A stretch of DNA of 64,000 nt, from positions 1 through 64,000 of the forward strand of contig QHSX01000050.1 in assembly GCA_003221695.1 (NCBI GenBank). Direction: 5' to 3'. This DNA comes from Candidatus Rokuibacteriota bacterium (GTDB lineage: Bacteria > Methylomirabilota > Methylomirabilia > Rokubacteriales > CSP1-6). The position numbers were made by a program, and so were the translations under genes. Positions 1 to 8,217 of the stretch are shown here, piece after piece (the stretch's first letter is position 1; each line of letters begins with the position of its first letter). The notes beneath the pieces are model-generated. The model did not search any database. It had not been told where the DNA came from and worked only from the letters and a program-made list of their open reading frames with translations.

Positions 1-212
1 TGCGCCGCCATGCCGGGGACCGACATCACGAGATGGAGGTAGCCGCCGAGCGCGTTGATCCGCTGCATGTCGCGCGCGAGAAACGCCGCACGCTCGGCGT
101 CCGTGAGATCGAGTCCCGCGAGCGCGCCTTCGGGGTCGACGTTGAAGCGCGTCCGGAACACCCGGTCCTTCTTCAGGCGGTACAGGAGGCTGTTCACGGC
201 GTATCGACTCAT
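1..212 (-). CDS. LigA-like extradiol dioxygenase subunit (partial, runs off left edge)
   Basis: This reading frame is absent from the ORF track because it leaves the window. It starts MSRYAVNSLLYRL and continues for about 70 residues, including an LTDAERAAF segment and an INALGGY segment that resemble the small alpha (LigA) subunit of protocatechuate 4,5-dioxygenase-type enzymes. A good SD (GGAGGG) precedes its ATG, which overlaps the stop of the LigB-like gene as ATGA. The overlap suggests translational coupling of the two subunits. LigA normally covers the active site of LigB rather than carrying the iron. Substrate is unknown, and the C-terminal part cannot be judged. Confidence 0.75.
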   Translation of the reverse strand, partial: MSRYAVNSLLYRLKKDRVFRTRFNVDPEGALAGLDLTDAERAAFLARDMQRINALGGYLHLVMSVPGMAA

Positions 213-1054
213 CCGACCCTCCACTCGACCGCCGCGAGGTTGATCCGCCCGAGCTCGCCGAAGTAACGGACGTCCGCCCGCGCGGGCGTGACGGCTCCGA
301 TCAGGGCCATCCAGTTCAGAAACTCGTGCTCGCCCGCCTTGTCGAGCTCGCCGGGCGTCAGCGACCGCAGGGGCTCGTGTTCACCCTCCGTCAACCAGCG
401 AAGGAGCTTCTGATCGAAGACCACGTCGGATTCGCCGACGCGCGGGAGCAGGAGCTCCGGGAAGTGGGAGAGCCCTCCGGTGGCGATGATGCCGACGTTC
501 CAGGGGCTCCGCGCGACCACCCGGGCGAGGTGCTGGCCGAAGGCGAAGCAGCGCGCGGGCGTCGGCTGGGGCGCGACGAAGCAGTTGATCCAGATCGGGA
601 CGAGAGGAGTCACGGGCCGCGCGCCGTGCATGGTCATGACCGGGCTGAGGAAGGCGTGGTCGATTGGCGCCTCCCACGACAGCGCCAGGTCGAAGCCGGC
701 GCCGAGCCCGTCTTCGAGGATCCGGTTCGCCAGCTCCTCGTGCAGGGCGTAGCGCTCCGGCATGCCGTCGAGGACCTTGTCGAACGCCTCCGCCTCGTCC
801 TGAATCATCCGGTTGACGTCACGGCCGATCCGGACGCAGATCGCCGGCACCGCGTTGAAGGAGAACGCGTTGAGGTGGTCGTCGGCGACGACGATCAGCG
901 CATCGGGACGGTGCGCGAGCAACGTGTCGCCGAGCTTCCCGATCTCGGCCATGCACGCCTCGACCTTGCGTCGACCGCTCAGGCCGCACGCCGCCTGGTA
1001 GTAGTCGGGATCGAGCACGTGCGACATCGCGGCGGCGAACACGATCTTGCCCAT
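209..1054 (-). CDS. LigB-family extradiol ring-cleavage dioxygenase, catalytic subunit
   Basis: About 281 residues of a LigB-type (class III) non-haem iron dioxygenase, the catalytic subunit that opens catechol-type rings between adjacent carbons. The N-terminal AAAMSHV segment, ADDHLNAF and GGLSHFP place histidines and acids where LigB enzymes bind Fe(II). The ORF track starts at a GTG one codon upstream, but ATG at 1054 sits at better spacing from GGAGA. It follows the LivM permease by 45 bases and overlaps the LigA-like gene by 4 bases, so it is the second-last visible gene of the transport operon. Family assignment is firm; the substrate (protocatechuate, gallate or another catechol) is not deducible. 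Confidence 0.85.
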   Translation of the reverse strand: MGKIVFAAAMSHVLDPDYYQAACGLSGRRKVEACMAEIGKLGDTLLAHRPDALIVVADDHLNAFSFNAVPAICVRIGRDVNRMIQDEAEAFDKVLDGMPERYALHEELANRILEDGLGAGFDLALSWEAPIDHAFLSPVMTMHGARPVTPLVPIWINCFVAPQPTPARCFAFGQHLARVVARSPWNVGIIATGGLSHFPELLLPRVGESDVVFDQKLLRWLTEGEHEPLRSLTPGELDKAGEHEFLNWMALIGAVTPARADVRYFGELGRINLAAVEWRVG

Positions 1055-1099
1055 CACGCGTCTCCTTCCCCGGGATGTCCCTCGCCCCCGTGGCTCCCC

Positions 1100-2098
1100 T
1101 CACGGCCCGGGGTCGGCCGGTGCGGCCATCCGGCGGGGTAGCGACAGGGCAAGCAGACGCCCCAGCAACCCGCGCGGGAAGATCACGACCGAGGCGACGA
1201 ACAGCACGCCCAGCGCGAGCAGCCAATAATACCCCAGCGCCTCGGACAGGACGCTCTCCACCGAACGCACGGCGAGCGCGCCGAGGAACGCGGCGAGCAG
1301 GACCTCGCGGCCACCTAGCGCGGTCCAGATCAGCACTTCGGTCGACAGCGGCACACCGATCAGGGCGGGCGAGACGAACCCGAACTGGGTCACGAACAGA
1401 CCGCCCGCGAACCCCGCGACGCCACCGCTCAGCGCAAGGCTGAGGGTCTTGTACACCGAGACGTCGAAGCCAAAATACGAGGTGCGCTGCTCGTTGTCCC
1501 GCACCGCTCTGAGCGCCGTGCCCAGCGGCGAGCGCTCCAGCCAGAGCAAGAGGCCGTACATCGCGCCCGCCGCGCCGAGCACGACGTAGTACACCGGCAC
1601 GGGGGCGAGCAGCTCGACGCGGTTCGCGCCAACGCCATAGCGTAGGGGCGGCACGTCGAGCAGACCGTTGAACCCGCCGATCAGGCTCCAGTGGCTCGCG
1701 GCCCGCTCGGCGATGGCCGCCGCCGCCAGGGTGACGATGGCGAAGTAGGCGCCCGACAGGCTGCGTCCGCGAAACACGAGCGTCCCGGCGATCAGCGCCA
1801 CCAGGCCGGGCAGGAGCGTGGCGGCCAGCAGCCCCGTCACGGTGGAGTCGCCAACGCCCGGCAGCAGGCCCTTGGTGATCAGCGCCATGGCATAGGCCCC
1901 GACGCCGAAGAAGATCGCGTGCCCGAAGCACAAGAGGCCCGTCTGTCCCCAGAGGAACGCGAGGCTCATCGCGAAGATGCCGTAGCTGGTGATCTGCGAG
2001 AGCTGGGAGATCCGCCACTCGCTGACCGTCAAGGGACAGGCGGCGAGCAGAAGCCACACGGCCACGGTCAGCTCGAACCCGGCGGGCGCCGATTTCAT
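1100..2098 (-). CDS. Branched-chain-amino-acid-type ABC transporter permease (LivM/UrtC-like)
   Basis: A 332-residue inner-membrane permease of the LivM family with roughly nine to ten hydrophobic segments and the typical GQTGLLCFGHAIFFGVGAYA stretch near residues 50-70. It would pair with the LivH-like permease to form the channel for a substrate delivered by the binding protein encoded upstream. Its ATG overlaps the LivH stop (ATGA), so the two permeases are likely translationally coupled. The length is normal for the family. The transporter family also imports urea and amides, so the name does not fix the substrate. Confidence 0.93.
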   Translation of the reverse strand: MKSAPAGFELTVAVWLLLAACPLTVSEWRISQLSQITSYGIFAMSLAFLWGQTGLLCFGHAIFFGVGAYAMALITKGLLPGVGDSTVTGLLAATLLPGLVALIAGTLVFRGRSLSGAYFAIVTLAAAAIAERAASHWSLIGGFNGLLDVPPLRYGVGANRVELLAPVPVYYVVLGAAGAMYGLLLWLERSPLGTALRAVRDNEQRTSYFGFDVSVYKTLSLALSGGVAGFAGGLFVTQFGFVSPALIGVPLSTEVLIWTALGGREVLLAAFLGALAVRSVESVLSEALGYYWLLALGVLFVASVVIFPRGLLGRLLALSLPRRMAAPADPGP

Positions 2099-2955
2099 CT
2101 CTCCTGGGACCCTCCGGTGAGACCCTGCGGGAAGAGACGGATCACCACGATGGCGAGCGCGAAGACCACGATCTGGGCGGTGATCTGGCTCCAGATGCTG
2201 GACACGACCGTGCCGGCACCCGCGATGAGCGTGGTGCCGAGGAGCGTTCCGAGCAAGGTGCCGGTTCCGCCCACCAGAATGGACAGGAAGGCCGGGATCA
2301 GGAACCCCACGCCCATCTGCGGATCCACGCTCATGAGGGGCGCCATGACCGCGCCGGCGAGTCCAGCCAGCGCCGCGCCGAAGGCGAAGGTCATGCGGTC
2401 CATGCGGCGGGTGTTGAGGCCCAGGCTACCGGCCATCGGGCGGTTGGCGATCACGGCACGCGCCACCAGACCGAGACTGGTTTGATAGAAGAGGAGGAAC
2501 GTTCCCGCGGCGGCCAGCACGGCGACCGCCATGATGAACAGACGGTAGACGGGATAGAGGGTGCCGAGGATCTCGACGGTTTGCGGTAAGGGGTTGTGCA
2601 CTTGCTGGGCGGTGGGGCCGAAGGCGATGATCACCGCCTGCTTCAGGCTGATGGAGAGGCCCCAGGTGGCCAGGATCGTGTCGATGAAGCGGTGATAGAC
2701 GTGACGGATCACCACCTCCTCGATCACGAGGCCGATCACCCCGAGCGCGAGCGGCGCGAGCGCCAGCGCCAGCCAGAAGCTGCCCCCGTACCGTTGGACC
2801 AGCACGACCGCATAGGCGCCCAGCAGGAACATCTCACCGTGGGCCATGTTGATCACGTTCATCAGCCCGAAGAGGATGACCAGTCCGAGGGTCACCAGCA
2901 GCAGGGCCAGCATGAAATTGGAGGCGTCGAGGGCGACGAGCAGAGCCTGGGCCAT
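2095..2955 (-). CDS. Branched-chain-amino-acid-type ABC transporter permease (LivH/UrtB-like)
   Basis: A 286-residue inner-membrane permease of the LivH family. It has the hallmark MNVINMAHGEMFLLGAY segment near residues 32-48 and about eight hydrophobic helices. It starts 11 bases after the LivF stop and overlaps LivM by 4 bases. LivH and LivM form the heterodimeric pore energised by LivF and LivG. Length and motif are fully typical. Substrate identity rests on the binding protein, which is closest in look to amide/urea binders. Confidence 0.93.
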   Translation of the reverse strand: MAQALLVALDASNFMLALLLVTLGLVILFGLMNVINMAHGEMFLLGAYAVVLVQRYGGSFWLALALAPLALGVIGLVIEEVVIRHVYHRFIDTILATWGLSISLKQAVIIAFGPTAQQVHNPLPQTVEILGTLYPVYRLFIMAVAVLAAAGTFLLFYQTSLGLVARAVIANRPMAGSLGLNTRRMDRMTFAFGAALAGLAGAVMAPLMSVDPQMGVGFLIPAFLSILVGGTGTLLGTLLGTTLIAGAGTVVSSIWSQITAQIVVFALAIVVIRLFPQGLTGGSQER

Positions 2956-2966
2956 GGGCGAACCGC

Positions 2967-3671
2967 CTAGACGGCCAGGTAGCGAGCGAGCAGCCCGCTG
3001 TCGTCGGCGAGCCGCGCGCTCGCGCTCTGGGCGACGACCCTTCCGTTCTCGATGAACAGGCAGCGCGTGGTCAGCGCCAGCACGAGGTCGAGGTTCTGCT
3101 CGACCAGCAGCACGCTCGTGCCTTCCTCCCTGGAGATGGCGGACACGGTGGCCGCGATGGCCTCCACGATGGAAGGCTGAACGCCCTCGCTGGGCTCGTC
3201 CAGCAGGAGCAGGCGTGGGCGACTGATGACGGCGCGCGCGATGGCGAGCTGCTGCTGCTCACCGCCGGACAGGGTGCCCGCGCGTTGCGCGCGGCGCTCG
3301 GCCAGGATCGGGAAGCGCCCGTAGATCGCGTCGGGGACGCGCGCCGCCATGCCCGTCTTGCCGAGCAGCCCCAGCCGCAGGTTCTCCTCCACGGTGAAGT
3401 CCTTGAAGATCTCGCGGCCCTGCGGCACGTAGGCGATCCCCGCGTTGCTGATCTCGAAGGGGGGCCGGCCGGTGAGATCCGACCCGTCGAAGGTCACCCC
3501 TCCCGCGACCGGCCGCAGCAGGCCCATGACGGCGCGCAGCAGGGTCGTCTTGCCCATGCCGTTCCTCCCCATCAGCGCGACCGACTCGCCGGCGGCGACC
3601 TGGAGGTCGATGGACTCGAGGACACGGCCTCCATCCTCGTAACCGGCGACGAGGCCTCTGATCCGCAGCAT
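2967..3671 (-). CDS. ABC transporter ATP-binding protein (LivF-like)
   Basis: A 234-residue ATPase of the LivF subfamily. Visible are the Walker A motif GRNGMGKTT, the signature LSGGEQQQLAIARA and the Walker B LLLLDEPSEG. It lies 7 bases after LivG and 11 bases before LivH within the transport operon. LivF and LivG dimerise on the cytoplasmic face of the permeases and hydrolyse ATP to drive import. Nothing appears truncated or mutated. Confidence 0.95.
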   Translation of the reverse strand: MLRIRGLVAGYEDGGRVLESIDLQVAAGESVALMGRNGMGKTTLLRAVMGLLRPVAGGVTFDGSDLTGRPPFEISNAGIAYVPQGREIFKDFTVEENLRLGLLGKTGMAARVPDAIYGRFPILAERRAQRAGTLSGGEQQQLAIARAVISRPRLLLLDEPSEGVQPSIVEAIAATVSAISREEGTSVLLVEQNLDLVLALTTRCLFIENGRVVAQSASARLADDSGLLARYLAV

Positions 3672-3678
3672 TCCGCCG

Positions 3679-4449
3679 TCAGCCTCCTGGCGTCATCCTC
3701 GCACTGTGCCCCAGATACGCCTCGCGCACCTCGGGGTGCGCCTGGACCTCGGCATAGCCGCCCTCGAACAGCACGCTCCCGCGCAGCATCACGACCACCG
3801 GGCAGGCGAGCCGGCGCACGAAGTTCATGTCGTGCTCGATCACCAGTGCCGCGATGCCGTGCTCGTGCTGGAGGTGACGGATGAGCTCGACCGTCGCCGA
3901 CGTCTCGGTGGCCGACATGCCGGCGGTGGGCTCGTCGAGCAGCAGGATCTGCGCGTCGGTTCCGATCAGCATGGCGATCTCGAGCCACTGCTTCTGTCCG
4001 TGCGGCAGCGTGCCGGCCCCGCGCACCGCCTGGAGGCTCAAGTCGAAGCGCGCCAGCAGCCCGTGCAACCGCGCGGCGACGCGTGTTCCGGCGCGCAACA
4101 GGGACCAGGGACCGGCGATGCCGCGTCGGCTCAGCAGCGCGATCTCCACGTTCTCCGCCACCGCGAGGGTGGGATAGATGCCCGGGACCTGGAACTTTCG
4201 CGCGATGCCGAGGCGACTGATCGCGTGCGGCGCGCGCCCGGTGATGTCTTCGCCGCGAAAGCGCACCGTCCCGGCGGTCGGGGAAAACGCGCCGGTGATG
4301 ATGTTGAACAGCGTGGTCTTGCCGCAGCCGTTGGGACCGATGATGCAGCGCAGCTCGCCGGCTCCGATGGACAGGTTCACGCCGCGCAGCACGTGGAGGC
4401 CGCCGAACTGCTTGGAGACCCCGCAGACCTCGAGGAGCGGTGGCGTCAC
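3679..4449 (-). CDS. ABC transporter ATP-binding protein (LivG-like)
   Basis: A 256-residue ATPase of the LivG subfamily with Walker A GPNGCGKTT, a degenerate signature LPHGQKQWLEIAM and Walker B ILLLDEPTAGM. The signature lacks the usual LSGG, having LPHG, which is common in LivG/UrtD proteins. Translation starts at GTG (4449) with a weak SD, 19 bases after the binding-protein stop. It partners the LivF-like ATPase. The atypical signature fits the urea/amide branch as well as the amino-acid branch. Confidence 0.93.
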   Translation of the reverse strand: MTPPLLEVCGVSKQFGGLHVLRGVNLSIGAGELRCIIGPNGCGKTTLFNIITGAFSPTAGTVRFRGEDITGRAPHAISRLGIARKFQVPGIYPTLAVAENVEIALLSRRGIAGPWSLLRAGTRVAARLHGLLARFDLSLQAVRGAGTLPHGQKQWLEIAMLIGTDAQILLLDEPTAGMSATETSATVELIRHLQHEHGIAALVIEHDMNFVRRLACPVVVMLRGSVLFEGGYAEVQAHPEVREAYLGHSARMTPGG

Positions 4450-4468
4450 GGAACGACGCCGGACGCCA

Positions 4469-5665
4469 TCACCCCTTGCACTGGCTCTGCGCCTTGACGA
4501 AGCCCAGGTCCTTGAGCAGTACCTGCCGCTGGTTCTTCGTCTCGGCGATGACGACGTTGAGATCGGCGTGACGGTCTTCCGGACGCAACCGCACCATCCC
4601 GTTGCCGGACTGGAGCTGGAAGCCGGTCACGGAGTCGATGATCTTCTCCCTGTCCGCCGCGCCGGCCCGCTTGACGCCCTCGATGAAGAAGCGGGTCAGC
4701 ATGTAGTGGGCGTCCACCGTGTTGCTCACGATGGCGTCTTCCCCGAAGCGCTTCTTGACCTTGGCCACGAACGCCTTGGCCTCCGGCTTGTCCAGGGTGC
4801 TGATGAAGTTGGCCACGGTGACGATGGACTCGGACTCGTCCCGCGTCAGGCCGGGGATGTAGTTCTCGCTGTAGCCGAGCCACGCGAGCTTGGTTTTCGC
4901 CTTGCCGCCCGCCGCCACGAACTGCTTGACGAAGGTGATGGCGTCCGCCCCCACCACGTCGAGCACCAACACCTTGGCACCCGACTGCTCGATCTTGCGC
5001 ACCGTGCTGGTGAAGTCCTTCACGCCGAACGGGGTGTACTCCTCGCCCACGATCCTGCCGCCGGCCTGCTCGGCCGCCTTGCGCACCGCCTCGTTCATCT
5101 TGCGCGGCCACACGTAGTCGCTGCCGAACATGTAGAAGCTGTCGCCGTAGCTCTGCTTGAGGAACGGGACGAACGGGCTCACCCATTGCTCCGGCAGCCC
5201 GCTGTAGCAGACGATATAGCGGCTGCACACGCCGCCCTCGTAGTCGGTCGCGTAAAAGAGCGGGGTCTTGAAGCGCTCGACGGTGGGTCGGATGGCGTCG
5301 CGGTTGGCGCTGGTGACGGGGCCGAAGATGGCGATGACCTTGTCACGCTGGATCAGCTCGCGGGTGCGCTCGACCGCGGTCTTCGGATCGGTCTTGTCGT
5401 CGGCGATGACCAGCTCGAACCGCCGCCCGCGCACCCCGCCCGCCTCGTTGGCCTCCTCGATCGCCAGGCGTGTGCCCTGCACGCCCTGCTGGCCGAGGTT
5501 CTCGAGGCCGCCCGACAGCGGCTGCAGCACGCCGACCTTGATCGGATCGGCCGCGCGCGCGCGGGAGGGGCCGCCGAGTCCCAGCGCAGCGGCGCCGGCG
5601 GCGCTCTGCAACAGGCGGCGGCGGGACGCGGAGAAGGCTCGGTCGGCGGTCCGGTGGTTCCACAT
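4469..5665 (-). CDS. Periplasmic substrate-binding protein, amide/urea-type (type 1 fold)
   Basis: A 398-residue binding protein of the Liv/Urt/AmiC class. The N-terminus carries SRRRLLQSAAGAAALGLGG, a twin-arginine-like signal peptide ending near ARAADP. The mature start IKVGVLQPLSGGLENLGQ and the later GPVTSANRDAIRP resemble amide-sensor AmiC and urea-binding UrtA proteins more than LivK. The gene follows the isochorismatase-family gene by 14 bases and precedes LivG. It delivers substrate to the LivHM permease. The neighbouring amidohydrolase and ring dioxygenase suggest an amide, possibly aromatic; that is inference from context. Confidence 0.88.
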   Translation of the reverse strand: MWNHRTADRAFSASRRRLLQSAAGAAALGLGGPSRARAADPIKVGVLQPLSGGLENLGQQGVQGTRLAIEEANEAGGVRGRRFELVIADDKTDPKTAVERTRELIQRDKVIAIFGPVTSANRDAIRPTVERFKTPLFYATDYEGGVCSRYIVCYSGLPEQWVSPFVPFLKQSYGDSFYMFGSDYVWPRKMNEAVRKAAEQAGGRIVGEEYTPFGVKDFTSTVRKIEQSGAKVLVLDVVGADAITFVKQFVAAGGKAKTKLAWLGYSENYIPGLTRDESESIVTVANFISTLDKPEAKAFVAKVKKRFGEDAIVSNTVDAHYMLTRFFIEGVKRAGAADREKIIDSVTGFQLQSGNGMVRLRPEDRHADLNVVIAETKNQRQVLLKDLGFVKAQSQCKG

Positions 5666-5679
5666 GGTCGAAATCTCCT

Positions 5680-6321
5680 TCAGGCCGCGATGCGGTTCTC
5701 GAGCGGCGCGCTGCGCAGCAGCGCTCCCGTGACCTGCTCGCTGTCGGCGACGATGCCGAAGTGGGTGCCGATATCGTACAGCGACGACTCCTGCTCGCGT
5801 GGCCCGGTGGCGGCCACGCAGTCCTCTGGCACGACCACCTGGTAGCCGAGGAAAAAGGCGTCGTGCACCGTGGAGCGCACGCAGATGTTGGTGACGACGC
5901 CGAAGATCACCAGCGTGTTCACCTGGAGGTCGCGCAGCGTGAGATCCAGGTCCGTGTTGAAGAAGGCCGAGTAGCGACGCTTGACGATGTAGAGGTCGTC
6001 GGGTCGCGGGTCCAGGTCCTCGATGACCTGGGCGCCCCAGCTCCCCTCGAGGCAGTGCGGCGTGCGCTTGAGAAATTCGCGGTCCTGGCGTACGTTCCGG
6101 CGGTGCGTGTCGACCACGAACAGGACGGGACTACCGGCGTGGCGTCCGGCGTCGATGACCTTCTTTTGGGGCGGGATCAGACGCTCGTAGCCGGGCAGTA
6201 CCATGGCACCGCCCGCCTTACAGAATTCGTTGAGCATGTCGATCACGACGATGCCGGTGGCCTTGGGGTCGATGCGGACCTGACGCTCGAGCCTCTTCGC
6301 GGAGAAGACATCGACGGTCAT
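5680..6321 (-). CDS. Isochorismatase-fold cysteine hydrolase (probable amidohydrolase)
   Basis: A 213-residue cysteine hydrolase of the isochorismatase superfamily, which includes nicotinamidase, maleamate amidase and N-carbamoylsarcosine amidase. The Asp-Lys-Cys catalytic triad is intact: D28 in VVIDMLNEF, K114 in IVKRRYSAF and C147 in TNICVRSTVHDAF. A cis-peptide-like GVVTNIC stretch precedes the cysteine. An AGGAGG SD precedes ATG at 6321. It is the first gene of the transport/dioxygenase operon, so hydrolysis of an imported or ring-cleavage-derived amide is plausible. The exact substrate is unknown. Confidence 0.88.
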   Translation of the reverse strand: MTVDVFSAKRLERQVRIDPKATGIVVIDMLNEFCKAGGAMVLPGYERLIPPQKKVIDAGRHAGSPVLFVVDTHRRNVRQDREFLKRTPHCLEGSWGAQVIEDLDPRPDDLYIVKRRYSAFFNTDLDLTLRDLQVNTLVIFGVVTNICVRSTVHDAFFLGYQVVVPEDCVAATGPREQESSLYDIGTHFGIVADSEQVTGALLRSAPLENRIAA

Positions 6322-6356
6322 GGCGGCCTCCTGGGGAACCGAGCCGATTGGCCCCG

Positions 6357-6385
6357 ATTATTGACAGCGCGCCGGATGGTGTCAA
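6357..6385 (-). promoter_or_regulatory. Near-consensus sigma70-type promoter of the transport/amidohydrolase operon
   Basis: Reading the minus strand gives TTGACA (6385-6380), 17 bases, then AATAAT (6362-6357), about 35 bases upstream of the start codon at 6321. The -35 element is also one arm of an inverted repeat TTGACA-13-TGTCAA at 6361-6385, which could be an operator. Assigned by eye only. Confidence 0.6.
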
Positions 6386-6407
6386 ACGACCCTGAACGGC
6401 GCGCCGC

Positions 6408-6436
6408 TTGCGCCAACGCCACGACAGGCATAGAAT
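6408..6436 (+). promoter_or_regulatory. Promoter candidate for the PQQ dehydrogenase gene
   Basis: TTGCGC (6408-6413), 17 bases, TAGAAT (6431-6436) on the plus strand, about 85 bases upstream of the ATG at 6521. The -10 matches consensus in five of six positions. It lies back to back with the minus-strand promoter at 6357-6385. Confidence 0.45.
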
Positions 6437-6520
6437 CCGCGCCGACCTTTTCGAGAGGAGGTGGCCAACCGCTTTGCGCAGCGCCCCGTAACCTTTTCGG
6501 CATCGACAGTGGAGGCGCAC

Positions 6521-8215
6521 ATGAGAAAGGCGTATTTCGCGGTCCTCGTCCTGGCGGTAGCCCTGGCCGGCGCGCTGCTCGTTCCCCCGGCTACCAGCGC
6601 CCAGAACACCGGGTGGCACTTCTACGGAGGCGATCCGGGCAACACGCACTGGAGCGCGCTGAATCAGATCAACACCTCGAACGTCCAGAAGCTCAAGGCC
6701 AGCTGGGTCCTGCAGCTCGGCACGCTCAGGTCGCAGGAGTCCACGGCGCTCGTCGTGGGGGACACCCTGTACGTCACCTCGTCGTTCGGCCCTAAGCACG
6801 TCTTCGCGGTCGACGCCCGGACGGGCGAGCTCCGCTGGCGACACGACCGCGAGATCGCGGCCGACGTGGATCCCTACGGCTGCTGCGACGTCAACAACCG
6901 CGGCGCCGCGTACGCGAACGGCAAGCTGTTCGTCGGCCTGCTCGATGGCCGGCTGACGGCGCTCGACGCGAAGACCGGCAAGGAGCTGTGGACCACGACG
7001 GTCGTGGACTACAAGGAGGGCGCGGTCATCACCTCCCCCCCCGTGATCGCCAAGAAGAACGTCATCATCGGCTTCGGCGGGGGTGAGTACGGGGTACGGG
7101 GGGCCCTGCAGGCCTACGACCAGGACAGCGGCGCCATGGCGTGGCGGACGTATCTCGTCCCGGGGCCCGGGGAGTCGGGGAACAACACGTGGAAGGGCGA
7201 CTCGTGGAAGACGGGCGGCGGGACGGCCTGGGCGCTCGGGTCGTACGATCCTCAGCTGAACCTGGTCTTTTACGGCACGAGCAATCCGGGCCCGTGGAAT
7301 GCCGCCGTGCGCGGCCCCGACAAGAGCGATTACGGTGACTTCACGAACCTGTACACGTCGTCGTCCGTCGCCCTCGACGCCGACACGGGCAAGATCGTGT
7401 GGCACTACCAGTCCACGCCGCACGACGCCTGGGACTACGACGGGGTCAACGAGCTCCTCGTCGCCGACCTGACGCTCCAGGGCCAGAAGACGCCCGTCGT
7501 CCTCAAGGGTGATCGGAACGGCTTCTTCTACGTCATCAACCGACAGACCGGCAAGCTCATCTCGGCGAAGGCGTTCCAGCACATCACCTGGGCCAGCGGG
7601 GTCGACATGACCACCGGGCGGCCGATCGAGAACGAGTCGATGAGGCCGCGGCAGGGCTACCGGGCGAAGGGCGTCTGCCCAGCGGCGATCGGCGCGAAGA
7701 ACTGGATGCCGATGGCCCTCAACCCGAAGACGGGCATCGTCTTCCTGCCGACCTTCAATCTCTGTATGGACATGGAGTTCGTGCCCCAAGAGTACAAGCG
7801 TGGCGCGTTCTACCTCGGCGCCGACTTCGAGATCGGTACGCCCGGGCCAGGCGGGTTTTTGGGTGAGGCGATCGCCTGGGATCCGGCCACGCAGCAGGCC
7901 CTCTGGCGGAACAAAGAGGCGTTGCCCTACGTCGGCGGGATGCTGGCGACCGACGGCGGGCTCGTGTTCCACGGCAACACGGAGGGCTGGTTCAAGGCGC
8001 TCGACCAGAAGACGGGCGGCCTCTTGTGGAAGTTCTACACCGGGTCTGGGATCCACGCCGGCCCGATGACCTACTCGATCGACGGCAAGCAGTACATCGC
8101 GGTGGTGTCCGGGCGGACCCACAGCATCCCGCCGTTCTTCGGCGAGACCGGCCGCAAGATGATCGAAGCGAGCGCGGAAGGCGGTGCGCTGTTCGTGTTC
8201 TCGCTGTCGGATTGA
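6521..8215 (+). CDS. PQQ-dependent alcohol/methanol dehydrogenase, lanthanide-type
   Basis: A 564-residue quinoprotein of the MxaF/XoxF/ExaA eight-bladed propeller family. It oxidises alcohols in the periplasm with PQQ and passes electrons to a cytochrome c. ATG 6521, not the track start 6461, is chosen because GGAGG lies 5 bases upstream and a clear signal peptide follows (cleavage near TSAQ). Vicinal Cys121-Cys122 (YGCCD) match the disulphide ring of the family. Glu189, Asn255 and catalytic Asp305 are present, and Asp307 in WDYDGVNE is the extra acid that marks lanthanide-dependent enzymes. The substrate could be methanol, ethanol or another alcohol. The next gene encodes a XoxJ-cytochrome fusion. 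Confidence 0.92.
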   Translation: MRKAYFAVLVLAVALAGALLVPPATSAQNTGWHFYGGDPGNTHWSALNQINTSNVQKLKASWVLQLGTLRSQESTALVVGDTLYVTSSFGPKHVFAVDARTGELRWRHDREIAADVDPYGCCDVNNRGAAYANGKLFVGLLDGRLTALDAKTGKELWTTTVVDYKEGAVITSPPVIAKKNVIIGFGGGEYGVRGALQAYDQDSGAMAWRTYLVPGPGESGNNTWKGDSWKTGGGTAWALGSYDPQLNLVFYGTSNPGPWNAAVRGPDKSDYGDFTNLYTSSSVALDADTGKIVWHYQSTPHDAWDYDGVNELLVADLTLQGQKTPVVLKGDRNGFFYVINRQTGKLISAKAFQHITWASGVDMTTGRPIENESMRPRQGYRAKGVCPAAIGAKNWMPMALNPKTGIVFLPTFNLCMDMEFVPQEYKRGAFYLGADFEIGTPGPGGFLGEAIAWDPATQQALWRNKEALPYVGGMLATDGGLVFHGNTEGWFKALDQKTGGLLWKFYTGSGIHAGPMTYSIDGKQYIAVVSGRTHSIPPFFGETGRKMIEASAEGGALFVFSLSD

Positions 8216-8217
8216 CG

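Noticed and set aside
6218-8122. 634-codon minus-strand ORF
   Set aside because: Shadow of the PQQ dehydrogenase, whose motifs are on the plus strand.
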